This document shows positions 1 through 11,458 of a stretch of DNA of 64,000 nucleotides, in pieces. Source of the stretch: Xiphophorus maculatus (taxonomy: Eukaryota; Chordata; Actinopteri; Cyprinodontiformes; Poeciliidae). Position numbers and translations under genes: made by a program. Numbering within the stretch: position 1 is the stretch's first letter; each line of letters begins with the position of its first letter. The notes beneath the pieces are model-generated. The model worked only from the letters and a program-made list of their open reading frames with translations. It ran no database searches and had not been told where the DNA came from. The stretch covers positions 15,358,501 to 15,422,500 of the forward strand of contig NC_036447.1 of assembly GCF_002775205.1 (NCBI RefSeq). The letters run 5' to 3'.

Positions 1-278
1 AACCAACAAAACCAGATCATTCATATCCATATGATTCACAAAGGTTGCTCCATGAGCTTCGACCTACCAGATGTGCTATTGTATCTTGAATAAAGAAACA
101 CTGGCTATGATAGAAGGATGTCATAATTCATAACTTGTTGCCACATAACCTCGAACCAGTGAGAGTGTCAATGATGGTCATAATGGTTTTGCTGACTGAT
201 CTGTATATTTGTACATGTTGATTTTCTCATTGTCTTCCTTTCTCTCTCTTTTGGTCCCATTTCTGCTCTTCATCTCAG
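1..278 (+). other. SYNPO2: SYNPO2 intron, 3' end
   Basis: This is intronic sequence upstream of the first visible SYNPO2 exon. A pyrimidine-rich tract at about 228-276 runs into an AG at 277-278, a good acceptor. The reading frame stays open back to about 209, but that part codes for a pyrimidine-tract-derived hydrophobic stretch rich in L, F and S and starts only at a TTG, so I do not count it as protein. The 5' exons of the gene, including the PDZ-coding part expected of long SYNPO2 forms, lie outside the window. Confidence 0.8.
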
Positions 279-2623
279 GGCTCAGTCACAAAGAGAGCCA
301 ATCAGAGAGACACGTGAAGGAGACCAAGTCTAAATGCAAGCGAATTGCCCAACTCCTGGCCAATGCACCCAACCCCCAAAACAAGGGAGCGTTGCTCTTT
401 AAAAAGCGCCGCCAGAGGGTAAAGAAGTACACTCTTGTGAGCTACGGAACTGGAGTTCACGCCTTTGACAGCTCAGGTCAAATAGAGGGCGAAACTGACA
501 AAGTTAGATCTGCTGGTTACAGCTTCCTGGGTTCGAGTGATTCTGATTTTGAGGAGCAGTATTTTCAGCGTCACCAGTACCATAATCCAGCTCTGGACTG
601 GGAAAGTGGTGAAGACATGGATGTGCTACCAGAGACAAAGGGGAAGGGACTTTTGATGTTTGAACAGCGTCGCAAAAGAATCGATGAACTTGTGTCAGAG
701 CAAGAAGATGAGAGGAGTGAAGGCTTTTCTGAGGATGTTTTGAAAGAAACACAACGTGCAAGAATTTATGAAAGTAAAGAAATGTACATGCATGCTGAGG
801 AGACCAATGTGAAGAAGCATATGGATTACCATGCAGATGTTCAAGAGGTGAACCACCTCTCCACTGTGCCAAAACCCATGGTGTCAAACAGAACTGCCAA
901 ACCCTTTTTGGGATTTCAAGCTAGTTCAACACTTGAACCTGTCACTATGTCTGGTGGGGTCAGTCCAGCCATGAAGAAGCATGAACTAGCATTCAAAGTC
1001 CATGTACCGATTAACTCTAACCCCAAGGTTTGGTCTCCAACTGGAGACATTATTGCCTCAAGAGATGAACGAATATCCGTGCCTGCCATCAAGACTGGCA
1101 TATTACCAGAGTCAAAGCGGAAAACTGCAAATAAGCATCCATCAGTGCCTGCAAAAGAATCTGAACTTTATAGCCAAAGCAAAGGTGAAAGGAAGTCTTA
1201 TATTGAGTCAGAGGAAGACTTTTTCAGTTTGGGTGCTGAGGCTTGTAATTTTATGCAACCCAAACCAATAAAACTTAAAAATCCTCCCCCGGTTGCCCCC
1301 AAACCCACCATTAACCCAGCATGTCCACCCTGGAACCCCTCTAGCGAGCCCTGTGTTCCTTCAAGGAGTCCGGTGTCCCATCCCTCTCACAGCCCCATCG
1401 GTCTTCATGGTCAGCATTATTTACAGCAGCAAGATTGGACTCAACCTCAACAGATGGCTGGCCACTGGGCATCAGATCAAACAGAGGCATCACTTCAAAC
1501 ACCTGCCAATGCCCGGGTTCCGGTCAACTCTTCTCTGCTCCGTCTTCAGCCAACCTCAAATAGCTGGAGTCAACAGCCGTCACTATCCCCTGTGAGTAAG
1601 CAGGCCCACAATCCTACTTATAGCCCACTTTCACACTCAAAGAATAAGTCAGACAGTTCTCCAAACTTGGTTGCTCCTTTCCTACCACCGGCAGAGAAGT
1701 CATACCTTCAGGCACCAAAACCTTTAGAGGTTTTTCCAAAGCTCAGAGTCCCAGACAGGAGTGTTAATCAGGCTGCTGATGGGACAACTATGTCAGGGAA
1801 AGGAGCAAAATTATTTGCTAAAAGACAGTCTCGCATGGAGAAGTTTGTCATTGATGGTGAAACAGTGCAAGCGAACAAAACAAGATCCCCCTCCCCAACC
1901 TCATCTCTCCCTAACTCTTGGAGATATTCATCCAATATTCGTGCCCCACCCCCCCTGTCATATAATCCTCTTCTGTCTCCTTTCTACCCTCCATCAGCAG
2001 CCAAGCAGCCCCCTTCCACAAGCCCCAAACCCAAGCCCAAGTCCAAAGAGAAACCTAAGTCATCCCCCAAGCAACTCAACGCCTTAGATATCATGAAACA
2101 TCAGCCATACCAATTGGACTCATCTCTGTTCACATATGATGCAGCCTCTGAGGCTAAAAGCCCCAGTCCTAAACCAACCCCTGTGTCAAAATTTGAAGTT
2201 ACCAAAAGCCTTAAGCAAAGAGCCGACTCTTCCTATTCTCCTTATAATCCCTCTGAGCCTGCTGGCCAAACCAAGGCAGAGGCTCCTGCTAAGGCTCCTA
2301 AATCGGTAAGTGTCCCAAATTTCTCCACTCAAAGCACAAGATCAGCTGAACAGCTTTCAACAGACAAGCATTTGGAGGAAAAGCTTGCTGTCATGAGTGC
2401 TGCCCCACACACAAGTAGCAAGCAAGCACAAGGCTCCCGACCTGCAAGCACAACTTCTCAGCACTCGTCTTCTGTTAGCGACACCATTGCTTCAGCTTTC
2501 TCTCCTGCATCTCTCATTGCTAGAGGCGTGCGTCAAATGGCTCCACGGCCAAAATTCTCTGCTAAGAAGCCGGCAGCGACCAGAAAACAGTGGAAACCTG
2601 TTGCTATGCTTTCCTCTGTATAA
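279..2623 (+). CDS. SYNPO2: Synaptopodin-2 (myopodin), large internal exon with an alternative stop (partial gene)
   Basis: SYNPO2 is an actin-bundling Z-disc adaptor that binds alpha-actinin and filamin in striated and smooth muscle. This exon is the large one that carries most of the protein. It starts after the AG at 277-278 in codon phase 2 and is open for about 780 codons. It begins with a highly conserved block containing SHKESQSERHVKETKSKCKR, then a basic block ending KKYTLVSYGTG at about 446. The remainder is rich in P, S and K and looks disordered, as expected. Three related basic motifs of the form G-x-x-L/M-F-x-x-R lie at 386-430, 647-691 and 1802-1846. The exon can end in two ways: read through to TAA at 2621-2623 (ending LSSV), or splice at the GT at 2618-2619 to the exon at 5199. 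The assignment is by recognition of family sequence and by the MYOZ2/USP53 neighbourhood. Confidence 0.93.
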
Positions 2624-2773
2624 CACTGTACATGGTCATGCTCTGGCGTAGCCGGAGACGACAGTCACATTAGTACATCTGCATCTGGGTGGCTTCACAA
2701 ATGTCTTAAGAGGATTAACTAAGTAGATCTCATGAAAAGTTATTAAAATAATATATGTAGCAATTATTAATTA

Positions 2774-2779
2774 AATAAA
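2774..2779 (+). terminator. SYNPO2: Candidate poly(A) signal for the short SYNPO2 3' end
   Basis: AATAAA lies about 150 bases after the TAA at 2621-2623. It could end a transcript that does not use the donor at 2618. The surrounding DNA is AT-rich, so chance occurrence is possible. Confidence 0.35.
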
Positions 2780-4088
2780 TACGTTTTCATTTAGTTTGAT
2801 AAACGTAGCACCATTTGGGAGGTCATCTCAGGGCACTTCTCATACAGAGAAACACAACAGTTCCTAAGAAAAAAAAAGACACATTACCATCCAAAAACAT
2901 GGAATGTGGTTGAAGATATGGCATCAGAAGATAAGTTAATGTTAAATGGTTCTCAGGATGTGCTTTTATAAGCAATAATATCTGCAGAGAGTCTTCTTCT
3001 AGTCCCTTTAGTTTGTATTTTTAAGAGGTAAGGTTCAATGTTTGCATATGTAGCAGTAAATATTAACGAGCCTCCTGGTCAAATTAAATCATCTTCAATA
3101 TTTCTTTCACTTGAAAGCTATCTGGATAACAATGACTGGCCCATCCAGCCACTTTGAAAGAGTATTTTTAATCCCTTATTATGTTTGGGGTCAAATCTGT
3201 GACTGCATTTCAATTTCTGCACACAATTTATAATTTATTTCAGTCTCATTCCAGACTCTGATTATATTGAACTGATAAAAGACTCTATCATGTGGTCATT
3301 AACAAAAAAAATATATTTAAATGAAGGTTATATTCTTGAAAGCTGATAAATTACAAATACTTAATGCTAGAAAATTTATTAATGTTATTAGTAATTCAGA
3401 ATAAAATCTAAACAAATCTGTCCTGTTTGTATTTCTGTCTTTCTGACATACTGTTTCTTGAACTTCTTGTAGCACTGTGATGCTATTAAATTTTTTCCTC
3501 TCCTACTTGTTGTCTTTTATGTGTGCTGATAACTGCTTTGAGTGGCCAATGCTTCCTCCTGTCTCACTACTTCACTCTTTTGAGTTGAATGCCCACTTGT
3601 ATGTGTTTGTTTCACTCATTTAGCTAAACATTCTGCAAATTTAAAAAGCTTGGAACTGTAATTCTTGTCTATAAGCAAAATTTGTCTTAAAAATGTCTTA
3701 AAACCCAGTTTTAAGACATGTGAACTATGGAATTGTTTATATCAGAAATCTCAAGCAAAATGCTTATAAAATAAACTACTTGATACCTTAAACATTATTT
3801 TCAAATGGTTTAAGTTTAAGTTGCTTTTGTTTTACAACAAAAGCTGTAATTGCTGAATTCATTTTGATGCAGGTAAACAAAAAAAAAGACTTCAAGGATG
3901 AACTGGCCTCTAAAGAATTAATATTGAACAATTCACTACATTTGATAATCCAATTTAAAATAATAGAAAATGAAATGCAGATTAAAAAAGATTTAGATTT
4001 TAAATTCCTATTTTGTTTAGTTTCTTAATAAATAATTTACCTCCCAGTTGTTTTCTTTATAAGCATTTACAGGACACACAAATGCTGC

Positions 4089-4212
4089 AATAAAAAATAA
4101 AATAATAATAATATTATTAATAATTATTATAACTGTAATTTATAATAATAATGATATTTATTATTAACAGAATAATAATTAATAATTAAAACAAAACAAA
4201 AAAATATTATTG
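4089..4212. repeat. AAT/ATT-rich simple sequence
   Basis: A degenerate run of AAT, ATT and TAA triplets on both strands, with several local inverted repeats. It sits in the last intron of SYNPO2. No function is visible. Confidence 0.7.
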
Positions 4213-5198
4213 CCGTTATTATTATTGGCATTAATGCCACCAGGAGTAGTAGAATTCATAGTTGTATTATTGTAATGGCAGTAGTGGTGTAATCGAAAGT
4301 AATTATCTGAACTCAGAAACCAAAAAGACGCCTAGTGTCTTTTTTTAACAAAGACCTGTAATTTAGGGTTTTATATGACCAGGCATGTTTGGAAGTAATA
4401 ACTCCTTAGCCAAGATATTATGTTATGGCGTTCCAGATTTGAAAAAATAATCAAATTTTTAGGATAAGATGTATTTTCTTTTTCTAAAAATATTAAACTT
4501 AAAGCCTGAGAAGACTGTATTTATCATGGAAAACAATTTAGCTGTGAGGATGTGCAAAGAGATATTCTTCCTACAAACAGACACATAACAAATATTGTGT
4601 TTGGGTTGGATTTTCAAATGAAAGAGGATGAGTGTAAAATGTATAATTTTTTACATTCAACTGTTTGTCTTAAGGTCTTCAAAGAAACATGAGGTAAGTT
4701 GTATGATCTTCATACTTTTCTGCTATATGAACGTAGCAGAAAACAATTTTCATATTTTTAGTTGTGAGATCTTACAAATAGTTGTAAGATCCCAACTGAT
4801 TAGCTGTTGTGGGATCTAGATCCTTATATGTTTTCAGGAATCTCAATGAGCCTCAAAAAGTCTCCAGAATAGTTTCAAGATTGGCATTAGAAAATATATT
4901 TTAAACATGGACTGCTTTTCAAAACACAATATAAAGGTTTTGAAGCCAGAATAAAACCCTACTGATGGAAAACCAGCAGTCCAGAGTTTAATTATTATTG
5001 ACTGACTAAATGTGATATACAGAAAACAAATCTTGCATTCTCTTGATTTCCTGCACCTGCTTGTTCAAGTGTATCATTAAGGTTGAAATGCTGCTTTATT
5101 GAAATACCATTCACCTGTTTAGGCCAAAAGAAGCCCAGGGATGGCAGCAGAGTCTGCAGAACTGCGTCTGAATACTAAGCTCTTGATTCTGTTTTTAG

Positions 5199-5705
5199 GT
5201 TTTTGGGAGAAGCCGCTCCCTGAGCCTCCCACAGCGACTGAATTCACTGCCTTCACCTGGACTTCTGTCACCTCTGAGCACGCCTGGAGTCCAGCCAGTT
5301 TTTTCTCCCATACAGAGACAAACATCATTTCACAGGAAACCTCTGTCACCATGGGAGGCAGCATCAAGGAGTCCAATCGGCTCCGTGGACGAGGCCTTCG
5401 TGTTCCAGAATCCGATGTCCTCCATTGCGTCTGGTATTATGGCAGCAGCACATCACAGATCTCTGCCTGAGCCTCCAGAGGAATGGAAGCGCCGGGTTTC
5501 TCTCGACTCTGCTGCTGTGAGAAAGGGTCACTACGAGCATCTGGCTCCATCTTTCCAAGCACTGTCGTTGAGCAGAAAACAGAAACCAGCCTTCTACGGG
5601 CCCCCGTTCAGACCTGCCCAGCCCTTAAGACCTGTCAGTCTTGAATTCAAAGTGCAAAGTCCAAATAAGTTATCTCATTTTTATAGCACAACACAAAGAA
5701 GTTAA
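5199..5705 (+). CDS. SYNPO2: Synaptopodin-2, spliced last coding exon
   Basis: This exon encodes the C-terminal tail of the longer SYNPO2 isoform: 168 residues, TAA at 5703-5705. The acceptor AG is at 5197-5198 and the exon enters in phase 0, which matches a donor at 2618-2619. The frame starts VFGRSRSLSLPQRLNSLP and later carries SPWEAASRSPIGSVDEAFVF and HRSLPEPPEEWKRRVSLDSA, a serine/proline-rich tail typical of synaptopodin family C-termini. A second open frame (5141-5470) over the same DNA gives an unfamiliar protein and was not chosen. The frame chosen is open from the acceptor to the stop and carries the family-like blocks. Confidence 0.85.
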   Translation, partial: VFGRSRSLSLPQRLNSLPSPGLLSPLSTPGVQPVFSPIQRQTSFHRKPLSPWEAASRSPIGSVDEAFVFQNPMSSIASGIMAAAHHRSLPEPPEEWKRRVSLDSAAVRKGHYEHLAPSFQALSLSRKQKPAFYGPPFRPAQPLRPVSLEFKVQSPNKLSHFYSTTQRS

Positions 5706-6835
5706 TATTACTGAGAAGTAGCAAGGGAAGAAAGCCCATGTTGATATTGTGTCAACTATTGTGGTTGTAATACAAAAAGGAGGTTAGAATAGTTTCGCAA
5801 GATGCCGTGAATCAAATTGTCCTTGATAAGAGTTTCTTTTCTTTACTCAGATTTCTTTTAAACCACTTTACATAAGCAGAACACCTCAGTGAAACAAAAT
5901 ATGTGAACAAGCAGCTAGTATTGAGTGGATAAAGAGTAGAAACTGCATCTTTTTATTTAGAAAATAATTATTTGATTTATCAAAGAAAATAAAATATCTA
6001 ACAAACTAAAACCCAGTATGAAACAATTTTTAATTCAGTACTAAGCAAGTAAGTTTTTTGGTTTGTTTTTGGGGGTGATTTATTTTGTGTGATTTTTGTT
6101 TGTACTTTGAGGGTGAATTCTTTGAGAAGAAGAGGAATAAGAAGGCATTTAAGTTTTGGTGACTTGGACAGCAGTGTTTTAGATGATATATTCATTTTGT
6201 TTCACATATTCTTAGTTTTTGTCTGTATAATGAGATTTTTTTCTTATCAATAACATTTATTACCATCAATTCCTGTGAAGAATAAACACATGTGGCTTTT
6301 TAAGGTATTGTCAGCTCAAGTGTAGCTATATTGGATCACTTTCCCTAAAATGTTTTAATCAAGTTTGCTGTGGACTGTGTTGTGATTTTACAATGCAATT
6401 TTATTTCAGATTATGTAAATGTCTCATATATATCATAATTCTCCACAAATGTGTCAGCAGCTCATCCCTGTCACTGCACCAAAACATACAGAGCTGTTTC
6501 CTCTCCACCGACGGCCACATACACACAGAGCATTGCATTTTTTCTCTATCCTGCAAGGTCTTTTTGCACATTTACACAATGTAATTCCAAATATATTTAT
6601 ATGTGAAGAAGGGTTGGAGTCAGTGGTTAACTTAATGAATTAACTTAGAAGAAATAGTTGTTTCACACATAAATGTGTGTATTATCACATTCATCAGTAC
6701 CCATACTGTGCTGTGTTTCACAAATAGATTTGTGGTTTTGAGCCTTTCCATGATGCAGCCATGTGATTCTTTCTGTAGTTTTCTTTGTTTTTTTTTCTTT
6801 TGTCACTTTTAAGACCAATAAACAATATGAACACT
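5706..6835 (+). other. SYNPO2: SYNPO2 3'UTR (spliced isoform)
   Basis: AT-rich non-coding sequence follows the stop. Candidate poly(A) signals AATAAA occur at about 6281 and 6818; the second is followed by a T/G-containing stretch and is the likelier end. No other gene is visible here. Confidence 0.5.
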
Positions 6836-7674
6836 GTACTTGTTATCCACTTTTTAAAATGTATGGATATGTTTTAACATGAAACCCATTCTGTCCTTGG
6901 ATTGCGCTTCTTTTTATTTACCGATCACACATATTCTAGTTTTGGAAAATAACAGTCTAAAATGAATCTACATGTCTTTTGAATTAGACAGAGAACTGTA
7001 AATATTCAAAATTCAGAAGATGTGTAGGTCCATGATGCTATGCTCTTACACAAGGTTCCCTGGGTCTATGGAGGAGAAACGAATGGGATTGAAGTGCCCA
7101 ATTTGCACATATTCTCCTCTTTACTCCAAATCCAATTTGAGTGTTTGTTGCTAAAAAGCCTTATGAAAGTCTCATCTGGCCAACTATTGCAGGAGAAAAT
7201 GAATCAAATTCCACTGAATACATGTGTTCAAATTAAAAGTTGAATTTTTCTACATTTTTAAAAATTTGATGAATGTGTTGGCTTGTGCAACCACAAGAAA
7301 AAAAACCCAGATTTGTCTTTGACACTGTTTACAAGTCCTTACTACTAATATTGCTAAGCCATTTAGACAGACACTAGTCAGTTATTACACAGAATAACAG
7401 AAATCGAATTTGCAGAGAGAATTAGAAACTGCAGCTGCGCCCCATGTCGAGAACCATACCAACTTGAAGGCATGTTAAACTCAAAGCTGCGTCAAATCTC
7501 AAAGATGTGTCATGTCGTCCCCAAAGGGTCAGAAACAAAGAAACAGTTTTCTCAAGTGGGGGAATCTTCATTCCCAAGAACATCCGAGTGGAAATCCACA
7601 TCCCATCATCTATTCTCCTCTCCTCACTATCCTTGCCCCATGGTGTCTGAGAGTGGCTTTGAGTGTTTGACAGG
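6836..7674. other. Intergenic, SYNPO2 to MYOZ2
   Basis: No exon or RNA gene is visible. A CAGCTG E-box lies at about 7432, about 250 bases upstream of the putative MYOZ2 first exon; short open frames here do not resemble a known protein. Confidence 0.6.
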
Positions 7675-7684
7675 TTAAATTTAG
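7675..7684 (+). promoter_or_regulatory. MYOZ2: MEF2-like A/T element at the MYOZ2 promoter
   Basis: The ten bases TTAAATTTAG match the MEF2 consensus YTAWWWWTAR. They lie just upstream of the probable start of the MYOZ2 first exon, where a TATA box would be. MEF2 is a known activator of sarcomeric genes; its use here is inference. Confidence 0.4.
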
Positions 7685-7704
7685 CCTATTGATGTAAGCT
7701 GCAT

Positions 7705-7850
7705 TCCACTCACAACAGAGACAGAGACACACTCACAGTTTGGCTTTAGTGTCTGTGAGCGTGAAGATCAGCAAAGATCACACCACTGACCCCTTCGTCT
7801 CCGTGTCTCCCCTTCAAGGATACGGGCTGCACAGCAGGGACACAACGACA
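7705..7850 (+). other. MYOZ2: MYOZ2 non-coding first exon (probable)
   Basis: The segment ends in a strong donor, CGACAG followed by GTAAGG at 7851. It is less AT-rich than its surroundings. Its 5' limit is an estimate. The frame that joins MYOZ2 through 11454 is open for more than 50 codons but has no ATG, so I read it as 5'UTR. The next acceptor is at 11452-11453, leaving a 3.6-kb first intron. Confidence 0.5.
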
Positions 7851-10489
7851 GGTAAGGGAGCGTCTTAAAAAGGAGCGCTTCAATAACCTGATACTATAAC
7901 TAAAATCAATCTGCAATAATGGAGAGTGGTGCTTCGGGGGGATAAGATGAATCCAGCTGCATGTGACATTTATGTTGGGTAGAAACTAAAGGCACATTTT
8001 CACATTTTGGTGTCTGTTTATTTTTTTCATCTGCTCACTTCACACACTTTACATACAGAGCCTGACTTACTTGTTGTTTTGCATGTAAAATGTTTCTTTA
8101 GTAGAAATTTCTGTAAATGAACACAACAAAGCATTTAACTATTATTTAGCTATTTTACAAACTAGCTTTGAGGTCTGCAGTTGATTAGCAAAATGAAAAG
8201 ATGGACTTCACCAACAGCTGAGAGCGACCTAATGTTTGAACACTTCTGTTGGCACTGGTGGACATGGTTTATGCATGGCAACTTATACAAACTTAGGGCA
8301 CGATTAATCCTTGACCTTTCAGACTGGTAATTTAACCTCTAACAAATTTAAATGAGCATGTCGCTGAGTTTAGCCTGAAGTACCACAAAAGAGGATGCAA
8401 CTGAGATGTGATTACAAAGATATTAAAAGCTCTATGTAGATTCTAACATTATTGTAAAATAGCAAACACTAATATTAAGAGTTATGCTGACAGATTGACA
8501 TTTTTTTTTCAATCTGCAAAATACCGATTTATTGTATCAATACATTTTATAAAAGTAAAATGAGAAAGAGCCTAATGTTATATGAGAGCTTGAGCAGAAT
8601 TAGATTTGGGGGATCACTCACTTTTTCAAGTTCAGATCAGAAAGTTCCTAATTTTCTTCTTCTTAAAACATATTATGAACTTAAACAAGTTTTAAGTGGG
8701 CTTTTTTTCATGATTTTGAGTAGTTTGTTTTCAATTCTGGAGTTCTGTTTAAGAGAAAAGTGCATCAATATGAGAAGTTACCATTTTAAAGGTTTTTGTT
8801 TTAAATTGAAGGGAAAGCCTAATCAGGCTCAAAATGAGAAGAAAGGCATTGTGCTATATGGTAAACAAATTTATATTTCTTTTAGATAGGAGGGACCAAA
8901 GTTAATTTTGCATTCAAAGGCAGCCATGGACAAAATTTCAATCAATTCACAAAAAGTAAACATTTTAGCTCAGATTCAAGCACAATGATTTATGAATTAG
9001 CTTTAATTCATGACTTTGTAAGCATTTGAGTTTCAACAAAATTAAATTTTCCTTAAAATAGGGGAAAACTAAACAATTTTTCATTTGAAAAATTTTAAAT
9101 TATTTTAAGCGGGACAATTGCAACTACTGTATTTGTCAACCTATCCTCTGCAAATTCAAATACTCTTGAGACCCCAGGTACCTCAGCAGTGTGTCCTGAT
9201 GCCTTAACTGTGAGAGTTTCTCTCCAGCCTTTTTGCATCTTCCTTTATGCTGACCTCACTCCAGCACTTCAAAAAAACATATATTTTTCCAAATAGCAAA
9301 ATTATACAAAACTTAACTTGTTATTCCCATAAAACCCAAGATGTAGCACAGAATTATAGTCTTTCTTTGCTCACTCACGACAGCAGATTCATCTGTCCTG
9401 TTAAAGGCTCTTTTATGTTCTCATTCAAGCCCCAGTTCATAGCTAGAGACATGCAGGAGCGAGAGGAAGAGGCACTCGGACGCTGTGTGCACAACGCTCC
9501 ATGTTGCGATAAGGAGTCAGAGCAAAAAGTAGAGTTCAAAATGTCAGGGCTACTGACCAGTGTGAGCCATAAATACATTGGGATGATTTACTGTGAAGGC
9601 TGCCTAATCCCTCGTCGTTGTTCTTTCACTATAAACTATTTCTAACTGGGTGGGAGTGTTGGTGAAAGATGGGAGGGAAGCTTTTTCAGAGCAACTGTGA
9701 AGCTGACTGGGCAACATGAAGGTCTGCAACAGCTGGGGCGCATTCTGTCTGTGCACGTGAATGAGGAAACATCTTGTACCCAAAAACTAAGCTCAAGCAC
9801 AATGATGGCTTAATTTGGGAGCAGGACTTGTAATGAATAATAGAAACAGGAAAAGTTTTGATGAAATTTTATTTGGCTAAAATTGAAATTTCGATAATAG
9901 TCATTTGAAATTAAACTAGAGAGTATTTAGACAGATCTAAGCACAGCTTAATCCCAAGAAACTTTTAAAATTCACGCAATAAATGTCTATGGAAAATATT
10001 CAATTAGTTGTAAAGTGGAAGCAAAATTATGCAATGCTTTCAGAAATATTTTCACACAAAAACCTAAAAAGTTCTCCTTGCGCATGTGTTTTGCCCACAT
10101 GTGTCAATGCTTTATAGAAACACATTTTACAGCTTTTCTAGCTTGAGAGAGTTTGGGGTCTGATTTTACCAGCTTTACATATCTAGAGAGTGAATTTCTC
10201 CCATCTCACTTGGCAAAATCAGGTTTACTGAGATTGGATAGATTGTTTTTGTGAGCATCAATTTGAAATCTTACCAAATATTTGTCATTTATTTGCATCT
10301 AAACTTTGACTGATCCCTTCCCCAGTGCATAAATATATTTGATTTAACCCAGTTGTAGGTTTGACTGTAGTACATATTGGTTCATTGATGGAAGGTCTTA
10401 AGGTTCCTTATCCATCTCCATTTTTTGTCATGAGGGTGATGCATTCAGGGTCATTTGTAGTTTCAGTTTTCCACCAGACATACCCAGAG

Positions 10490-10910
10490 CTGGGCAGCAT
10501 AATTATATTTACTCAGTTGTGTTTACCTAGGTAACATTTCTCTTGTGTTCCCAGAAAGAGTTTTACTTCACCATACAGCTCCCTTACTTGAGTAATTTTG
10601 AAGTGAGGTTTTGTAGTTATTTGTTTTGTAAAAAAAAAAAAAAAGAATGTTTGTTTTACTTGTGCCTTAATCTGAATTTATTAAAGATGTTAGGAAGTTT
10701 TAGCATTTTTTAAATTTATTATTTAAAAGTGTGATAATTTATGTGACTACATGGTTTCTACAAAATGAATCAGACATTATGATCAAACAGTTATTCTTAT
10801 GATCAAACAGTTATTCATCAATTGAGTAGTAATTCCACTAAATATATATATATATTTATATTTTGCTTTTACTTGAGTAATTTTTTTTAATGACTACTTT
10901 TTTTTTTTAA
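10490..10910. repeat. Degenerate interspersed repeat with ACTTGAGTAA-type words
   Basis: Phrases such as TTACTTGAGTAATTTT recur at about 10,586 and 10,868, with poly(A) and poly(T) runs between. Similar wording (ACTCAAG, AAGTAAAAG) occurs at 16,240-16,310 and 17,050-17,130. I recognise it as a common teleost repeat but cannot name the family. Confidence 0.4.
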
Positions 10911-11004
10911 TTTAAGTATAATTATTCTGAAATAATGATGCTCTTAATTTAGTATGGTTTTTGGAACTTTTGGCCAGAAAACCTAAATATTATTTTTTTA
11001 ATGT

Positions 11005-11225
11005 ATCTGGAACAAACTTCCAGAAAATAGTCAAACAGTGAGTGCCTTTAAATCAAGGCTAAAAACCCATTTGCTTTGATAAATGATAAGTACAACCTTT
11101 TATTACTTCACCACCACTATGATGCAATGTTTCTTTCTCTTTTTAGTTGATTGTGTTTGTCACGTAAAGCACCTTTAACTGCCTCGTTCCTGAAATGTGC
11201 TATACCAATAAACCTTGCTTTTTAT
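11005..11225 (+). repeat. LINE-like 3' end remnant
   Basis: The stretch resembles the end of fish L2/Rex-type LINE ORF2 plus its short 3'UTR: a degraded reading like NKLPENS..AFKSRLKTHL, then CACTTTAACTGCC, GAAATGTGCTATA and CCAATAAA. The frame is broken. The family name is a recollection of the pattern, not a database match. Confidence 0.55.
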
Positions 11226-11458
11226 TTGGGATTTTTATGCGGCTTTTGTTGCCACACACACTTCAAACTTATCTCATTTTATTCCTTGGGCCTTCATTGA
11301 GTTGCATTTCAAGAAACCCAGAAGGTATTTTGACTAATAATTGATCATTTCCTCGGTTTATGCTGTTGTCAACCATATCTGTCAGGTGTTGGCATAATTA
11401 TCTGCTTAGAATATTATGTACAAAATGAATAAACAAATTCTTTTGGGTGTCAGGAGTC

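Larger units (their letters stand above)
2624..5198 (+). other. SYNPO2: Alternative SYNPO2 3'UTR / last intron
   Basis: For the isoform that stops at 2623 this is 3'UTR; for the spliced isoform it is intron. A candidate poly(A) signal AATAAA is at 2774-2779. The rest is AT-rich with no coding signal, and contains the AAT/ATT-rich simple repeat at about 4089-4212. The intron ends with the tract at 5185-5196 and the AG at 5197-5198. Confidence 0.65.
7851..11453 (+). other. MYOZ2: MYOZ2 intron 1
   Basis: No coding exon was recognised here, although one encoding the extra N-terminal residues of mammalian MYOZ2 could be hidden. The intron holds a remnant of a common fish repeat built around ACTTGAGTAA-like words (about 10,490-10,910) and a LINE-like 3' end at about 11,005-11,225. 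Confidence 0.6.

Noticed and set aside
209-278. N-terminal hydrophobic start of the 804-codon open frame, looking like a signal peptide
   Set aside because: It is the pyrimidine tract of a splice acceptor read as codons and begins with TTG; the SYNPO2 exon starts at 279.
5141-5470. 109-codon open frame over the SYNPO2 last exon
   Set aside because: The overlapping frame from 5199 to 5705 is longer after the acceptor, matches the donor phase and carries synaptopodin-like blocks.
9247-9645. 132-codon open frame in MYOZ2 intron 1 as the missing N-terminal exon
   Set aside because: Its sequence has no resemblance to the myozenin leader and it has no suitable splice sites in the right phase.
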